The notes: generated by a model from the letters alone, not told the origin. Shown: positions 52,234 to 61,865, numbered from the stretch's first letter. The stretch: 64,000 bases of DNA from [Clostridium] scindens (GCF_019597925.1 NZ_CP080442.1:1344001-1408000); one strand, 5' to 3'. Program-made: numbers and translations.

Positions 52234-54939
52234 ATGTCAGAACGAAGGGAATTGATTTTGCAGTTGGGTCAGATGATCACAGACCGGATCGGCCATAAAG
52301 TGACTATGGAGGATCCGGAATACTGGGGGCTTGCCTGTATCGTCACCGATGAGATGGCAGAAGTAGCGTTAAAGATGAAGGTGCGAAAGCCTATGACGTT
52401 TGAGCAGATGCTGAAGGCTACGGGGAAAGAGGAAAAAAAGCTTCAGGAACTGCTGGATGAAATGAGCCGGGTAGGGCTTATCGAATACAACTGGGAGAAT
52501 CCAAAGCGGGAGAAGCAGTATGTGCTTCCGATGTTCGTGCCGGGCAGCGCGGAATTCACCAATATGAATAAGCAGCAGCTGGAAGAGCATCCGGAACTGG
52601 GCAGGTTCTTCGAGCGGATGTCCAGGCTTCCTTTGGAGAAGGTAACCCCTATGGTTCCTCCGGGAGGCGCAGGCATCGGCATGCATGTCATACCAGTGGA
52701 GAAAGCCATTGAGATGGAGAATCAATCCATTGATATCGAGCATATCTCCCATTGGCTTAAGAAGTATGACGGCAAATACGCCGCAAGCCCCTGCTCCTGC
52801 CGAATGTCCCGCCAGACTTATGATGAAGGCTGCGCCGATGATCCCGAAGACTGGTGCATCGCGGTAGGAGATATGGCGGACTATGTGGTGGAGACGAATA
52901 AGGGTGGAAGATATATTACATACGACGAAGTGATGGAGATTCTTAAGCGTGCGGAGGATAACGGGTTCGTGCATCAGATTACCAACATTGACGGCGAGAA
53001 CAAGATATTTGCCATCTGTAACTGCAATGTGAATGTCTGCTATGCCCTTCGGACCTCCCAACTGTTTAACACCCCCAATATGTCCCGCTCTGCCTATGTG
53101 GCAAGAGTGGAGACGCAGGACTGCGTAGCCTGCGGACGCTGCGTGGAGTATTGTCCGGCAGGCGCGGTCAAGCTGGGACAGAAGTTGTGCACCAAGGATG
53201 GTCCCGTCTCCTATCCGAAGCATGAACTTCCGGACGGCGCAAAATGGGGACCGGAGAAATGGGATGAGGACTACAGGGATAAGAACCGGATCAATTGCTA
53301 TGATACCGGAACGGCTCCATGCAAGACCGCCTGTCCGGCGCACATCGCGGTACAGGGATATCTGAAGAAGGCAGCCCAGGGCAAGTACAGGGACGCGCTG
53401 GCGCTGATCAAAAAGGAGAACCCATTCCCCGCAGTCTGCGGGCATGTGTGCAACCGCCGATGCGAAGATGCATGTACCCGGGGAACGGTGGACCAGGCAG
53501 TGGCCATCGACGAAGTGAAGAAGTTTATCGCCCGGCAGGATCTGGAAGCAGAGAACCGGTATATTCCGCCAATCGTTCCTCCTACGACAGGACGGCTGTT
53601 CGAAGAGAAGATCGCGATCATCGGAGGCGGCCCGGCCGGACTAAGCTGCGCATTCTATCTGGCGGAGAAGGGATATCGTCCGGTGGTATTCGAGAAGAAT
53701 GAGAAGCCGGGAGGCATGCTGGTGTATGGCATTCCATCGTTTAAACTGGAAAAGGATGTGGTGGATGCGGAGATAGAGATTATCCGCCAGATGGGCGTTG
53801 AGATACGCTGCGGCATCGAGGTGGGAAAGGATATCACCCTGGATGAACTGCGCGCCCAGGGATATCAGGCTTTCTATCTTGCCATAGGGTGCCAGGGAGG
53901 AAGGCTGGCAGGCATCCCTGGCGAGACGGCAGAAGGCGTGATGACGGCGGTAGACTTCCTTCGCAAGACGGGAGCAGATGAGTCCTATCCGATAGAGGGA
54001 CGCACGGTCGTTGTGGGCGGCGGAAATGTAGCGATCGATGTGGCACGCACCGCGACAAGATGCGGCGCTTCGGAAGTGTCTATGTATTGTCTGGAAGGCA
54101 GGGACATTATGCCGGCATCCGCAGAAGAAGTAGAGGAAGCAGAGGAAGAAGGAATCGCGGTGAACTGCGGCTGGGGGCCAAAAGAAATATTGACGCAGGA
54201 TGGGAAGGTCACTGGCATCGTATTCAAGAAATGCCTGTCCGTGTTCAATGAAGAAAAGCGCTTTGCTCCGGTCTATGATGAAGAAGATACGGTTACGGTT
54301 CCCTGCGAGCGAGTGTTCTTAAGCATTGGACAGAGCATCCAGTGGGGAGAACTGCTGAATGGTTCCAAAGTAGAACTTGGAAGAGGAAATGCGGCGGTAG
54401 CGGATCCGGTGACCTATCAAAGTTCCGAGCCGGATATCTTTGTAGGCGGCGATGTATACACAGGCCCTAAATTCGCGATTGACGCCATTGCGGCGGGCAA
54501 GGAAGGGGCCATCTCCATCCACAGGTTTGTGCAGCCTCGCAGCAGCCTTACCATCGGAAGGAACCGGCGTCAGTTTATCGAACTGGATAAAGAGAATATC
54601 AAGCTGGACGCCTATGACAATTCCTCGCGCCAGATACCGGGAATCGATGAAGCCATTGATCGGCGCAAGTCATTCAGGGATGCGCGCAAGACATTTACGG
54701 AAGAACAGGTGAAGATTGAGACTGCCCGGTGCCTGGGCTGCGGCGCGTCTGTCGTGGACGAGAATAAGTGTATCGGCTGCGGCGTGTGCACGACAAAATG
54801 CGAATTTGACGCGATCCATCTTTACCGCGAACATCCGGAATGCAGTAAAATGTACCGGTCTGAGGATAAGTTCAAGGCAATCCTGCCATATGCGATGAAG
54901 CGGGGACTTAAGATCAAGTTCGGAAGGAAGAGCCAGTGA
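52234..54939 (+). CDS. Giant Fe-S/FAD oxidoreductase (winged-helix-like + ferredoxin + GltD-type)
   Basis: A 901-residue fusion. Residues 1-110 are helical and winged-helix-like (MTFEQMLKATGKEEKKLQELLDEMSRVGLIEY). Residues about 175-315 hold many cysteines (SPCSCRMSR, ICNCNVNVC) and a ferredoxin motif CVACGRCVEYCPAGAV. A GltD-like domain follows: Fe-S cysteines CGHVCNRRCEDACTRG near residue 400, FAD site IAIIGGGPAGLSCAFYL near 462 and NADPH site VVVGGGNVAIDVARTAT near 593. A C-terminal 4Fe-4S motif is CIGCGVCTTKCEFDAI near 846. It lies between hypB and hypA. Probably an electron hub; the partner and substrate are unknown. Confidence 0.85.
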   Translation: MSERRELILQLGQMITDRIGHKVTMEDPEYWGLACIVTDEMAEVALKMKVRKPMTFEQMLKATGKEEKKLQELLDEMSRVGLIEYNWENPKREKQYVLPMFVPGSAEFTNMNKQQLEEHPELGRFFERMSRLPLEKVTPMVPPGGAGIGMHVIPVEKAIEMENQSIDIEHISHWLKKYDGKYAASPCSCRMSRQTYDEGCADDPEDWCIAVGDMADYVVETNKGGRYITYDEVMEILKRAEDNGFVHQITNIDGENKIFAICNCNVNVCYALRTSQLFNTPNMSRSAYVARVETQDCVACGRCVEYCPAGAVKLGQKLCTKDGPVSYPKHELPDGAKWGPEKWDEDYRDKNRINCYDTGTAPCKTACPAHIAVQGYLKKAAQGKYRDALALIKKENPFPAVCGHVCNRRCEDACTRGTVDQAVAIDEVKKFIARQDLEAENRYIPPIVPPTTGRLFEEKIAIIGGGPAGLSCAFYLAEKGYRPVVFEKNEKPGGMLVYGIPSFKLEKDVVDAEIEIIRQMGVEIRCGIEVGKDITLDELRAQGYQAFYLAIGCQGGRLAGIPGETAEGVMTAVDFLRKTGADESYPIEGRTVVVGGGNVAIDVARTATRCGASEVSMYCLEGRDIMPASAEEVEEAEEEGIAVNCGWGPKEILTQDGKVTGIVFKKCLSVFNEEKRFAPVYDEEDTVTVPCERVFLSIGQSIQWGELLNGSKVELGRGNAAVADPVTYQSSEPDIFVGGDVYTGPKFAIDAIAAGKEGAISIHRFVQPRSSLTIGRNRRQFIELDKENIKLDAYDNSSRQIPGIDEAIDRRKSFRDARKTFTEEQVKIETARCLGCGASVVDENKCIGCGVCTTKCEFDAIHLYREHPECSKMYRSEDKFKAILPYAMKRGLKIKFGRKSQ

Positions 54940-54958
54940 TAGAAAGGAACGGTAGATT

Positions 54959-55303
54959 ATGCACGAACTGGGAATCGTATTTCATATCATCGACAGCCTG
55001 GAATCGGTGGGCAGGGAAAACCAGCTTACCCAGGTGGCAAATGTAACCCTGGAAATCGGGGAAGTCTCAGGCGTAGTGGATTCTTATTTAAAAGACTGCT
55101 GGAAATGGGCATCTGAAAAATCGTCTCTGCTGCGGGGAGCCAAACTGATCACCCAGGAGATTCCAGCAGTGACATATTGCGAGGACTGCCATCAGACCTA
55201 TGGAACGGTGGAGCACGGAAAGGTATGTCCATTCTGCTCCGGTGGAAATACATATCTGGTGGCAGGAAACGAATTTAATATCAAGGAAATAGAAGCATGC
55301 TGA
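54959..55303 (+). CDS. hypA: Nickel metallochaperone HypA
   Basis: A 114-residue HypA with the nickel-binding N-terminus MHELGIVFHIID and a zinc finger of two CxxC pairs (CEDC near residue 75 and CPFC near residue 91). It hands nickel to HypB and the client enzyme. Unusually, hypA and hypB are separated by the giant oxidoreductase gene, 20 bp before and 20 bp after, in one operon with no hypC-F and no hydrogenase. Confidence 0.92.
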   Translation: MHELGIVFHIIDSLESVGRENQLTQVANVTLEIGEVSGVVDSYLKDCWKWASEKSSLLRGAKLITQEIPAVTYCEDCHQTYGTVEHGKVCPFCSGGNTYLVAGNEFNIKEIEAC

Positions 55304-55322
55304 GAAAGAGGGAGGGATAATC

Positions 55323-56363
55323 ATGCTATTTCAAATCTATGGAGAGAATGCCGGCTGGCAGCTGCTGGGATGGCTATTGGTATTTGCGGGACTGATACTT
55401 GCGAATGAACTGGCAAGACGTACGAAGATGGGAGGGATATTCTGCTTTCTGATCGTGCCGGCAGCATTGACCGTGTACTTCATTGCCATCTATGTTGGCG
55501 CGGCAAACGGCGCGGAGTGGGCGCTTAATAATCCTACCTATGTACATATGAACAGCTGGTTCCACTATGCAAAACTATACGCGGCTACCGCGGGATGTAT
55601 TGGTTTCATGATGCTGAAGTATAAGTGGAAGATCGGCAAGACTAACTGGTTCAAGGTGTTCCCGTTTGTGATCGTGGCAATCAATATCCTGATCGCGGTT
55701 GTAAGCGACTTTGAGTCTGGCGTCAGAGGCGCAATGGCCCTGGCAGAGTATGGGGACCGCTGGTGGCTGTCATCCGAGAATGTATGGCTGTATGGCGGAT
55801 GGTGGAACTGGGTCAACGGAATCGCCGGCATATTAAATATCCTGTGTATGACAGGATGGTGGGGAATCTATTCCTCCAAAGACAAAAAGGATATGCTGTG
55901 GCCAGATATGACCTGGTGCTTTATCATAGCCTATGACCTGTGGAACTTCGAGTATACTTATAACAACCTTCCGACCCACGCATGGTACTGCGGACTGGCG
56001 CTTCTGCTGGCTCCTACTTTTGCCAATGCGCTGTGGAACAAGGGCGGATGGATTCAGAACCGTGCCAATACGCTGGCATTGTGGTGCATGTTCGCGCAGG
56101 TATTCCCAATGTTCCAGGATACCAGCCGGTTCGCCACGATACCGATCCTGTATTCCGATGGATTTATGGATGCGGCCACAAGACCTGCGGCAGCTGATCC
56201 GACCATGCAGGGCGTAGTGGCATTGCTGGCACTGGCAGCGAATGTGATCTGCCTGGCTGTGATTATCAAGCGGTCAAAACAGCAGAAGAAGAACCCCTAT
56301 AAGAACGAGATCTTCACGGATCAGAAAGATTTCCAGATTGCAATGGAGAGAGCGGAGGTATAA
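55323..56363 (+). CDS. DUF5692 family membrane protein
   Basis: A 346-residue polytopic membrane protein with about nine helices, rich in Trp (WWNWVNGIAGILNILCMTGWWG, about residues 160-181). I match it to DUF5692 from memory of Firmicutes proteins; the function is unknown. It starts 20 bp after hypA and is the last gene of the hypB operon, so it may be a membrane partner of the oxidoreductase or a metal/steroid-like substrate transporter. These roles are guesses. Confidence 0.7.
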   Translation: MLFQIYGENAGWQLLGWLLVFAGLILANELARRTKMGGIFCFLIVPAALTVYFIAIYVGAANGAEWALNNPTYVHMNSWFHYAKLYAATAGCIGFMMLKYKWKIGKTNWFKVFPFVIVAINILIAVVSDFESGVRGAMALAEYGDRWWLSSENVWLYGGWWNWVNGIAGILNILCMTGWWGIYSSKDKKDMLWPDMTWCFIIAYDLWNFEYTYNNLPTHAWYCGLALLLAPTFANALWNKGGWIQNRANTLALWCMFAQVFPMFQDTSRFATIPILYSDGFMDAATRPAAADPTMQGVVALLALAANVICLAVIIKRSKQQKKNPYKNEIFTDQKDFQIAMERAEV

Positions 56364-56600
56364 GGGAGGGATTTGTGGATTGGTGGACGCCGGGGCGGCA
56401 GAAGCGGGTTTTCTGCGACGTTCCGGCACCTGCGGCTAGTCCACCGGTATGTAAGTCTGCAGAAGAGTTGTCATAGGACTCCTCTCCTGCGGACTAACAT
56501 ATCGGGGACGGATCCTCCGGATGCCTTCACTTACCTTCGAAAACCCGCTTCTGCCGCCCCGGCTTGCGCCAATTTGCTGGCAATCCGCGAGGAGTGCGGG
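56364..56600. repeat. Long palindromic repeat, copy B
   Basis: Perfect 25-bp inverted arms at 56389-56413 and 56539-56563 enclose a second imperfect stem around CTGCAGAAGAG / CTCTCCTGCGG. The full stretch is one hairpin of about 200 nt. Its inner part is the reverse-complement counterpart of copy C. It has no ORF of note. Confidence 0.65.
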
Positions 56601-56708
56601 CGTTAAGGTACACTTTGCAGGTAGTGGATTGTGGCAGAGGAGCGGTTGAAAGAGGGGATAAGAGCAGGGGTTTTTAGTTAGAGATTAGACAATACTGATA
56701 TTTTAGAG

Positions 56709-56760
56709 ATAAGCCTACAGCGGGAGCGATGGAGTCGGTTCTGCTGTAGGCTTATTTTAT
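56709..56760. terminator. Bidirectional terminator hairpin
   Basis: A 13-bp perfect stem, ATAAGCCTACAGC with GCTGTAGGCTTAT, over a 21-nt loop, followed by TTTAT. It lies between palindromic repeats B and C and serves the converging hypB and GntR transcripts. Confidence 0.65.
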
Positions 56761-56829
56761 TGGAGTTAGACAGGTCGAGGCCGCAAAAAAAGTTTCGGCG
56801 TAAGGTGTGCATGTGGGGCAGCGCGGGCG

Positions 56830-57050
56830 CTGAATCGCCGGTAAATTGTCGGGAGCCCGGGGGTGTCTGGGGAATTCTGGAGGTAAGCGGATGGGACGAA
56901 GAATCCGCGCCTGAGATGTTAGCCTGCAAAAGAGGAGTCAGCCGACGACTCTTTCGCAGGGTTACAGATCAGTGCGTTAGTCGCAGTCCCAGGAGCGTCG
57001 GAAGAATCCCCCAGACACCCCCGGGCGGTCGCCAACTTGCCAAGATTCCT
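56830..57050. repeat. Long palindromic repeat, copy C
   Basis: Perfect 17-bp arms at 56856-56872 and 57009-57025 (CCCGGGGGTGTCTGGGG type) enclose an inner stem CCTGCAAAAGAG / CTCTTTCGCAGG. A 19-mer at 56982-57000 is shared with 27244-27262. It reaches almost to the end of the GntR gene. Confidence 0.65.
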
Positions 57051-57758
57051 TTACTCGTAATAGATCTGCCGGCTTCCGCTGATGCATTCGCCAAGGGAAT
57101 AATTAATCCACTCGATGGCGCCTTTGGTGTCCCGGTTGCGGATATAGGTCCACATGGCATAGTTGCTCTCGTAGAGGGACTGGATGCCATAGAGGTCGCA
57201 GTAGCGCTCCCACATCGTGAAGATAGGAGCCCGGAAGGACTGGAAGATCAGTGGGAGCAGGGTGTTCTGGGATGCCAGGGCGAATTCATGCTGGAATTCG
57301 AACGCGGCCTGGATTGCCTCTTGATTGTCTTTGGCATCCCGAATCTGCTCGATGATTTCCAGAAGCACCTGCACTTCCTCGTCGCTGATACGGTCAATAC
57401 ACAGTTGGGCGGCCAGAGTGTCAAGCGCGATTCGCACTTCAAAGATGGAGCGGATTTCTTCGTTCCGGATGCGGCCTCCGTTGTATTTCATTATGGACAT
57501 CAAGGTGTCCAAGGTTCCCTTGCGTCGGTAATCGGCCACATAGGTTCCGCTTCTTGGCTTTACGATAAGGAAGCCTTTCTTTTCCAGTTCAGAGATGCCG
57601 CTGTTTACGACGGCGCGGCTTACCTGCATCATTTCTGCCAGCTGGCGTTCGGGAGGCAGTTTTTCGCCAATTTTTAGTTTGCCGGACAGAATCATATGTT
57701 CCAGCTGGTCTACGAAGAGTTCCCGCAGAGACGGAGAACTGATCTTTTGAAATTCCAT
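57051..57758 (-). CDS. GntR/FadR family regulator (FCD)
   Basis: A 235-residue regulator: a winged helix GEKLPPERQLAEMMQVSRAVVNSGISEL with wing GTYVADY (about residues 29-75) and an FCD domain (FEVRIALDTLAAQLCIDRI). FCD domains bind metal and small carboxylates. GGAGGGG lies directly before the ATG at 57758; the longer frame from 57794 lacks a site. It faces the hypB operon and is divergent from a lipoprotein gene. The target is not evident. Confidence 0.88.
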   Translation of the reverse strand: MEFQKISSPSLRELFVDQLEHMILSGKLKIGEKLPPERQLAEMMQVSRAVVNSGISELEKKGFLIVKPRSGTYVADYRRKGTLDTLMSIMKYNGGRIRNEEIRSIFEVRIALDTLAAQLCIDRISDEEVQVLLEIIEQIRDAKDNQEAIQAAFEFQHEFALASQNTLLPLIFQSFRAPIFTMWERYCDLYGIQSLYESNYAMWTYIRNRDTKGAIEWINYSLGECISGSRQIYYE

Positions 57759-57958
57759 GAAATCCCCTCCTTTGTACTGGCTTGATTGTATCATATACCA
57801 TTGGACGGTTCAAGAAATTGGAAGTATATTGGCGCAAACCACTTATTTAAGAAGTGACAGCCAGACGGCGTAAAAATGTAAGGACAATGAAAGGTTCCGG
57901 AAATGTCCACGTAAGGATGGCGTGATAGAATTTTCCTAGAAAGAGATAGGAGGATACT

Positions 57959-58423
57959 ATGAGACGAAGAATGATTACGATAATACTAATATCCGGATGC
58001 ATGATGTTCCTGGCCACAGGCTGTTCCAAGGCTCAGATCATAAAACAGTATGACAATGTGCTGCAGTCCATCGGAGAGAAAAGCATTACAAAGAACCGGA
58101 AGCTGCAAGGGGAGCGAAAACTTGGGGAAGATAGTTATGTGGGGAGCTATAAGGCAGATTATGAGTCCTTTAGCGGAGAAGAAATCGTGTTCGGGGGAAC
58201 AGGACTTTCGCGGGATGCGGGAAATAAAATTAAGGTCTCCTGCAAGATTGAGGCGGAAAACGGCACGGCGAAGATCACCTTCCAATCAGGAATGGAGGAT
58301 GCAAGAATATTGTGCGATGGCACAGGGGAACATACGGAGACGATAGAACTGCCCCCTGCCAGCAACTATCTGAAAATCGAGGGGAAAGATTTTACCGGGA
58401 CAATCGAACTGGACAGCGAATAG
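57959..58423 (+). CDS. Putative lipoprotein
   Basis: A 154-residue protein with a basic N-terminus (MRRRMIT), a hydrophobic stretch and the lipobox LATGC, so the mature chain starts at Cys21 or so and is membrane-anchored. The rest is polar, beta-rich and without a family I can name. GATAGGAGG precedes the ATG. Surface or periplasmic-side role, function unknown. Confidence 0.75.
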   Translation: MRRRMITIILISGCMMFLATGCSKAQIIKQYDNVLQSIGEKSITKNRKLQGERKLGEDSYVGSYKADYESFSGEEIVFGGTGLSRDAGNKIKVSCKIEAENGTAKITFQSGMEDARILCDGTGEHTETIELPPASNYLKIEGKDFTGTIELDSE

Positions 58424-58606
58424 GAGAAACAGAGGCATGATCTGGCAGCGGGACCAAAAGGTAGGCGCATCCCGAAAGCCGAGATTGTGGATATGCCATT
58501 GAGGATCAAGATTGTCGGACAAGAAGGACTCCGGGAATGCGTGGAGGGATGCCCTGGGTTTTCGGGACGCTTTGTCCAGGCCATCCACTCCATCGAAGAA
58601 GTGCGG

Positions 58607-59029
58607 TTAACGCAGCAGAGGCAGGCTTCCGGTCAATTTATTAATCTTCTTTTTGCTGCCACATATGGCAAGGCCGATATACTTAAGATCCGTTTCGGAC
58701 GTAGCGGCCATCTTTTCTATGAATTCTTCATAAATATTGCAGCATTGGGCCTGTTCTGTGAAGTCTACCACCGTCAGGTCTTCGTAGTCCGTGGTGAATA
58801 GCTTGGTTCTTAAGTCGTTCAGCAGTTGCGCATTTCCTTTCAGGATGGGAACAGGAAATTGGATGATTCCGATATGGGAGTTTCCTTCCTTATCGGCAAC
58901 ATCCCTTCCTACCACATCCGGCATCTTCATGCCCATTGTAATTCCAAGAATGGCGGCGGTATTGGCAATTATGCCCAGCGGGAGCGCCTCGTCGATAATC
59001 ATTACGCATTTTTCGTTTTCCAGATTCAT
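58607..59029 (-). CDS. DUF2000 family protein
   Basis: A 140-residue soluble protein of the DUF2000 family, related to the PTH2 fold: KCVMIIDEALPLGIIANTAAILG near the start and PDVVGRDVADKEGN near residue 36. These proteins are widespread and uncharacterised. It is convergent with the lipoprotein gene; 58424-58606 between them holds no signal that I can see. Confidence 0.82.
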   Translation of the reverse strand: MNLENEKCVMIIDEALPLGIIANTAAILGITMGMKMPDVVGRDVADKEGNSHIGIIQFPVPILKGNAQLLNDLRTKLFTTDYEDLTVVDFTEQAQCCNIYEEFIEKMAATSETDLKYIGLAICGSKKKINKLTGSLPLLR

Positions 59030-59202
59030 AGCTATATCCTCATTTCCATTTTAAATTTCATGCGATAAATATCATGCACCATTCTATTTTACTTGGCATT
59101 AGAATTCATTTCTTGTAAGATATCTTCAATTTTATAAATTCAACTTCAAATGCAGAAATTTTAGTAGGCCCTGATTATACGGGGCTTCTTTTGGCTTGCA
59201 TG

Positions 59203-59252
59203 TTGACTTTGCGACAGGCGTGTCTTATAATGCAATTACAGACACGTGTGTC
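59203..59252 (+). promoter_or_regulatory. Promoter with two TetR-type operators
   Basis: TTGACT (59203-59208), a 17-bp spacer and TATAAT (59226-59231). Two similar dyads, GACAGGCGTGTC (59213-59224) and GACACGTGTGTC (59241-59252), lie 28 bp apart, one in the spacer and one at the start of the transcript. They are well placed for autorepression by the TetR protein that follows. Confidence 0.6.
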
Positions 59253-59283
59253 GTAAAAAGTGAGAAAAGAAAAGGAGTTTGAT

Positions 59284-59871
59284 ATGAACAGAAAGGGAAT
59301 GGAGACAAGGCAGCATATAAAGACTAAGGCCTGCCAGCTGTTTGCCAAAAAAGGATTTAAGGAAGTGACGATGAAGGATATCTGCGAGGCTACAGGATTA
59401 AGCCGTGGCGGGCTATACTGCCATTATGACAGTACTGTCCGGATATTCGATGAGATTCTGAATGACTTTATGGATACCCAGGATGAAGAATTTCGCTCTA
59501 AAATGCAGGAAGGGATGTCTGCTGTAGAGATACTGGACGATGTTCTTGATCGTTACAGGGCAGAGATGATCGATCGCGAGGCATCCTTGAGCGTCGCGAT
59601 TTTCGAGTACTTCAGCGGGAGAGGGAACGCTTGCGGGGAAAATCCTCTGTATCAGCAGTACCTGTCTTCACGAAGGATGTGGGAGGAATTGATCCAGTAT
59701 GGCATTGACAGGAAGGAGTTCTACCAGGTAGACAAGACAGCGGTATTTGATCTGATCGTGTTTTCCTATCAAGGGGTGCGGATGTACAGCCGGATCATGA
59801 CCATTACAGAGGATATTCCGCTGCGGATCATGTCTCAGATCAGGAAGATCTTAGTAAGGAGGAAAGGATAA
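59284..59871 (+). CDS. TetR family regulator
   Basis: A 195-residue TetR protein with the N-terminal helix-turn-helix ACQLFAKKGFKEVTMKDICE and ATGLSRGGLYCHYDS (about residues 19-55). AAAGGAG is spaced for the ATG at 59284. Its stop overlaps the start of a nucleoside phosphorylase (TAATG), so it most likely controls that gene and itself through the two dyads upstream. Confidence 0.87.
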   Translation: MNRKGMETRQHIKTKACQLFAKKGFKEVTMKDICEATGLSRGGLYCHYDSTVRIFDEILNDFMDTQDEEFRSKMQEGMSAVEILDDVLDRYRAEMIDREASLSVAIFEYFSGRGNACGENPLYQQYLSSRRMWEELIQYGIDRKEFYQVDKTAVFDLIVFSYQGVRMYSRIMTITEDIPLRIMSQIRKILVRRKG

Positions 59872-60635
59872 TGGCAACTGTATTTGAAAATTATGATGCT
59901 GCCAGGACAGCGTTTATCAATCCTGGAGATTGCGTAAAGGCAAAGGAAAACTTTCCGGAAGTCTGCGTCACGACTTTTTCAGAGAATATTATCGAAGATT
60001 TTGCCAAAAAGAATTCTGCAGAACAAATCGCGGAGCTATACACGGCAAACGGAGTGCTGCCAGTCTATGGCATCGAATATGCAGGGATAAGAATGGCTTT
60101 CTTTCTATCCAGGGTAGGCGCGCCGGCCTGTGTGGCAGGACTGGAAGAGGTGATTGCCATGGGAGCGGGAAAGATGGTTATCTTTGGCTGCTGCGGCGTT
60201 CTGGATGAGGTGGCGGTGCAAGATAAGATCATTATTCCCAGCAGTACCATCCGGGATGAAGGAACCAGCTACCATTATCTTCCCGCCGGGGAGGAAATCG
60301 GGCTGGAGGATTCCTGCGCCGGGGTATTGGAGGACTGCCTCTTAAAGACTGGAATACCTTATGTTAAAGGAAAGATCTGGACGACGGATGGAATTTACCG
60401 GGAGACTCATAGACGCTTGAAAGAGAGGAAGGAACAGGGATGTATTGCGGTTGAGATGGAATGTTCCGCTATATTGGCAGTGTGCAGGTTCAGAGGTGTT
60501 CCGGCCATCCAGTTTCTATATGGAGCGGATAGCCTTTCGACAGACAAATGGGAGCCCAGGGATCTGATGGATTATGGAATCAGGGAATGCGACAGATATA
60601 TGGCCCTTGCGCTGGAATGCGGGGCTAGATTGTAG
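59871..60635 (+). CDS. Nucleoside phosphorylase (uridine-phosphorylase-like)
   Basis: A 254-residue protein of the PNP/UDP phosphorylase family: KMVIFGCCGVLDE near residue 102, IIPSSTIRDEGTSYHYLP near residue 122 and VEMECSAILAVCRFRG near residue 196, where the Met-Glu pair binds ribose. It cleaves a nucleoside with phosphate. It is coupled to a TetR regulator, so expression probably responds to a nucleoside or related compound. Purine versus pyrimidine preference is not resolved. Confidence 0.85.
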   Translation: MATVFENYDAARTAFINPGDCVKAKENFPEVCVTTFSENIIEDFAKKNSAEQIAELYTANGVLPVYGIEYAGIRMAFFLSRVGAPACVAGLEEVIAMGAGKMVIFGCCGVLDEVAVQDKIIIPSSTIRDEGTSYHYLPAGEEIGLEDSCAGVLEDCLLKTGIPYVKGKIWTTDGIYRETHRRLKERKEQGCIAVEMECSAILAVCRFRGVPAIQFLYGADSLSTDKWEPRDLMDYGIRECDRYMALALECGARL

Positions 60636-60782
60636 CCGGAGCCTCCTGATATCCAGGAAAATAAAGAATAATCATAAAATCCAAAGAGAATCTTTCAGAT
60701 ATGTTAAGAATTACTCCAAGGAAATCTTTAGAATTGGCGAGTAAGATAAGGACAAAGATGAAGAAAGAATGGGGGAAGGAAC

Positions 60783-61865
60783 ATGAACGTACTTATACTC
60801 AGCAGTCAATTCGGGATGGGCCATCAGATGGCAGCAAAGGCAATTGGAGAAGAGATTCTTAAGTTGGATAAAGATGCAAATGTTATAGAACTTGATTTAT
60901 TAAGATATTATTATCCAAAGGCAAGCCGATACATTTTCCGGCTGTTCCAGATGATGGTGGAACATTGCTATGGGATATATAATCTGGTATATAAGACAAC
61001 CGGAAAATTGAAGGTAGATCTGAAGCCTATGGGCATTAATCTCTACAGGAAACTGGAAAAATTGATGGAGGATCATCATCCGGACATGATCGTATGCACC
61101 TTGCCGCTGTGTGCCAAGTCGATTGCCTCGTATATGGAAAAGACCGGGAAGCATATTCCGCTGGTCACCTGCATTACGGATATCAGCATCCATCCGGAGT
61201 GGATCACGCCTCAGACGGATGCTTATCTGGCGCCGACGAAAGAGGTCAAGGAGAATCTGGTACGCAATGGCGCCCGCCCGGAGCAGATATTCGTTACAGG
61301 AATTCCGGTCAGGCAGCAATTCCTGGGAGAAGTGCCGAAACGGGATAAGGAGCAGAAAAAGATACTCATAATGGGAGGAGGGCTTGGAATTATCCCGAAT
61401 CTGGATCAGCTGATGCAGATGCTCCACCGTATGCCGGGCATCACAGCAACCGTAATAACCGGGAAAAACCGAAAGGCTTATGAAGCGTTCCAGGGAAAAT
61501 ATGAAGATATTGAAGTACTTGGATACACGGAGAATATCAGCAAATATATGAAAGAAGCAGACCTTGTAATAACAAAAGCGGGAGGAATTACGCTCTTTGA
61601 GCTGATCCATTGCCAGGTACCTCTGTTCGTCATCCACCCCTTCCTTGAGCAGGAAGTGAACAATGCAAGATACGCCCAGAATATGGGGATTGCAAAGGTT
61701 ATATGGAATAAAAACAGTAATTTTCTCCAAATATTAGAGGAATTCTTATCCGATGGAAGACAATGGGAGCAGATGGCGGAGAATATAAGCAGGGCAAAAG
61801 ACGAGATTATGGAATGGAACCTGGATGATGCGATGAATACGGTGATGGAAAGGATGGCGGCATAA
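60783..61865 (+). CDS. Diacylglycerol glycosyltransferase (UgtP/MGDG-synthase-like)
   Basis: A 360-residue GT28/MGDG-synthase-type protein: LSSQFGMGHQMAAKAIGEE at the start (lipid-acceptor motif), and the C-terminal nucleotide-sugar site ITKAGGITLFELIHCQVPLFVIHP near residue 260. It adds sugars to diacylglycerol or related lipids at the inner membrane face. GGGGAAGGA lies before the ATG. It starts a three-gene overlapping cassette of envelope genes. Confidence 0.87.
   Translation: MNVLILSSQFGMGHQMAAKAIGEEILKLDKDANVIELDLLRYYYPKASRYIFRLFQMMVEHCYGIYNLVYKTTGKLKVDLKPMGINLYRKLEKLMEDHHPDMIVCTLPLCAKSIASYMEKTGKHIPLVTCITDISIHPEWITPQTDAYLAPTKEVKENLVRNGARPEQIFVTGIPVRQQFLGEVPKRDKEQKKILIMGGGLGIIPNLDQLMQMLHRMPGITATVITGKNRKAYEAFQGKYEDIEVLGYTENISKYMKEADLVITKAGGITLFELIHCQVPLFVIHPFLEQEVNNARYAQNMGIAKVIWNKNSNFLQILEEFLSDGRQWEQMAENISRAKDEIMEWNLDDAMNTVMERMAA

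Noticed and set aside
56373..57677. Open frames on the + strand in the palindromic block and across the GntR gene (up to 305 residues)
   Set aside because: They run through palindromic repeats and antisense to the GntR/FCD gene, which has a clear start, site and domains.
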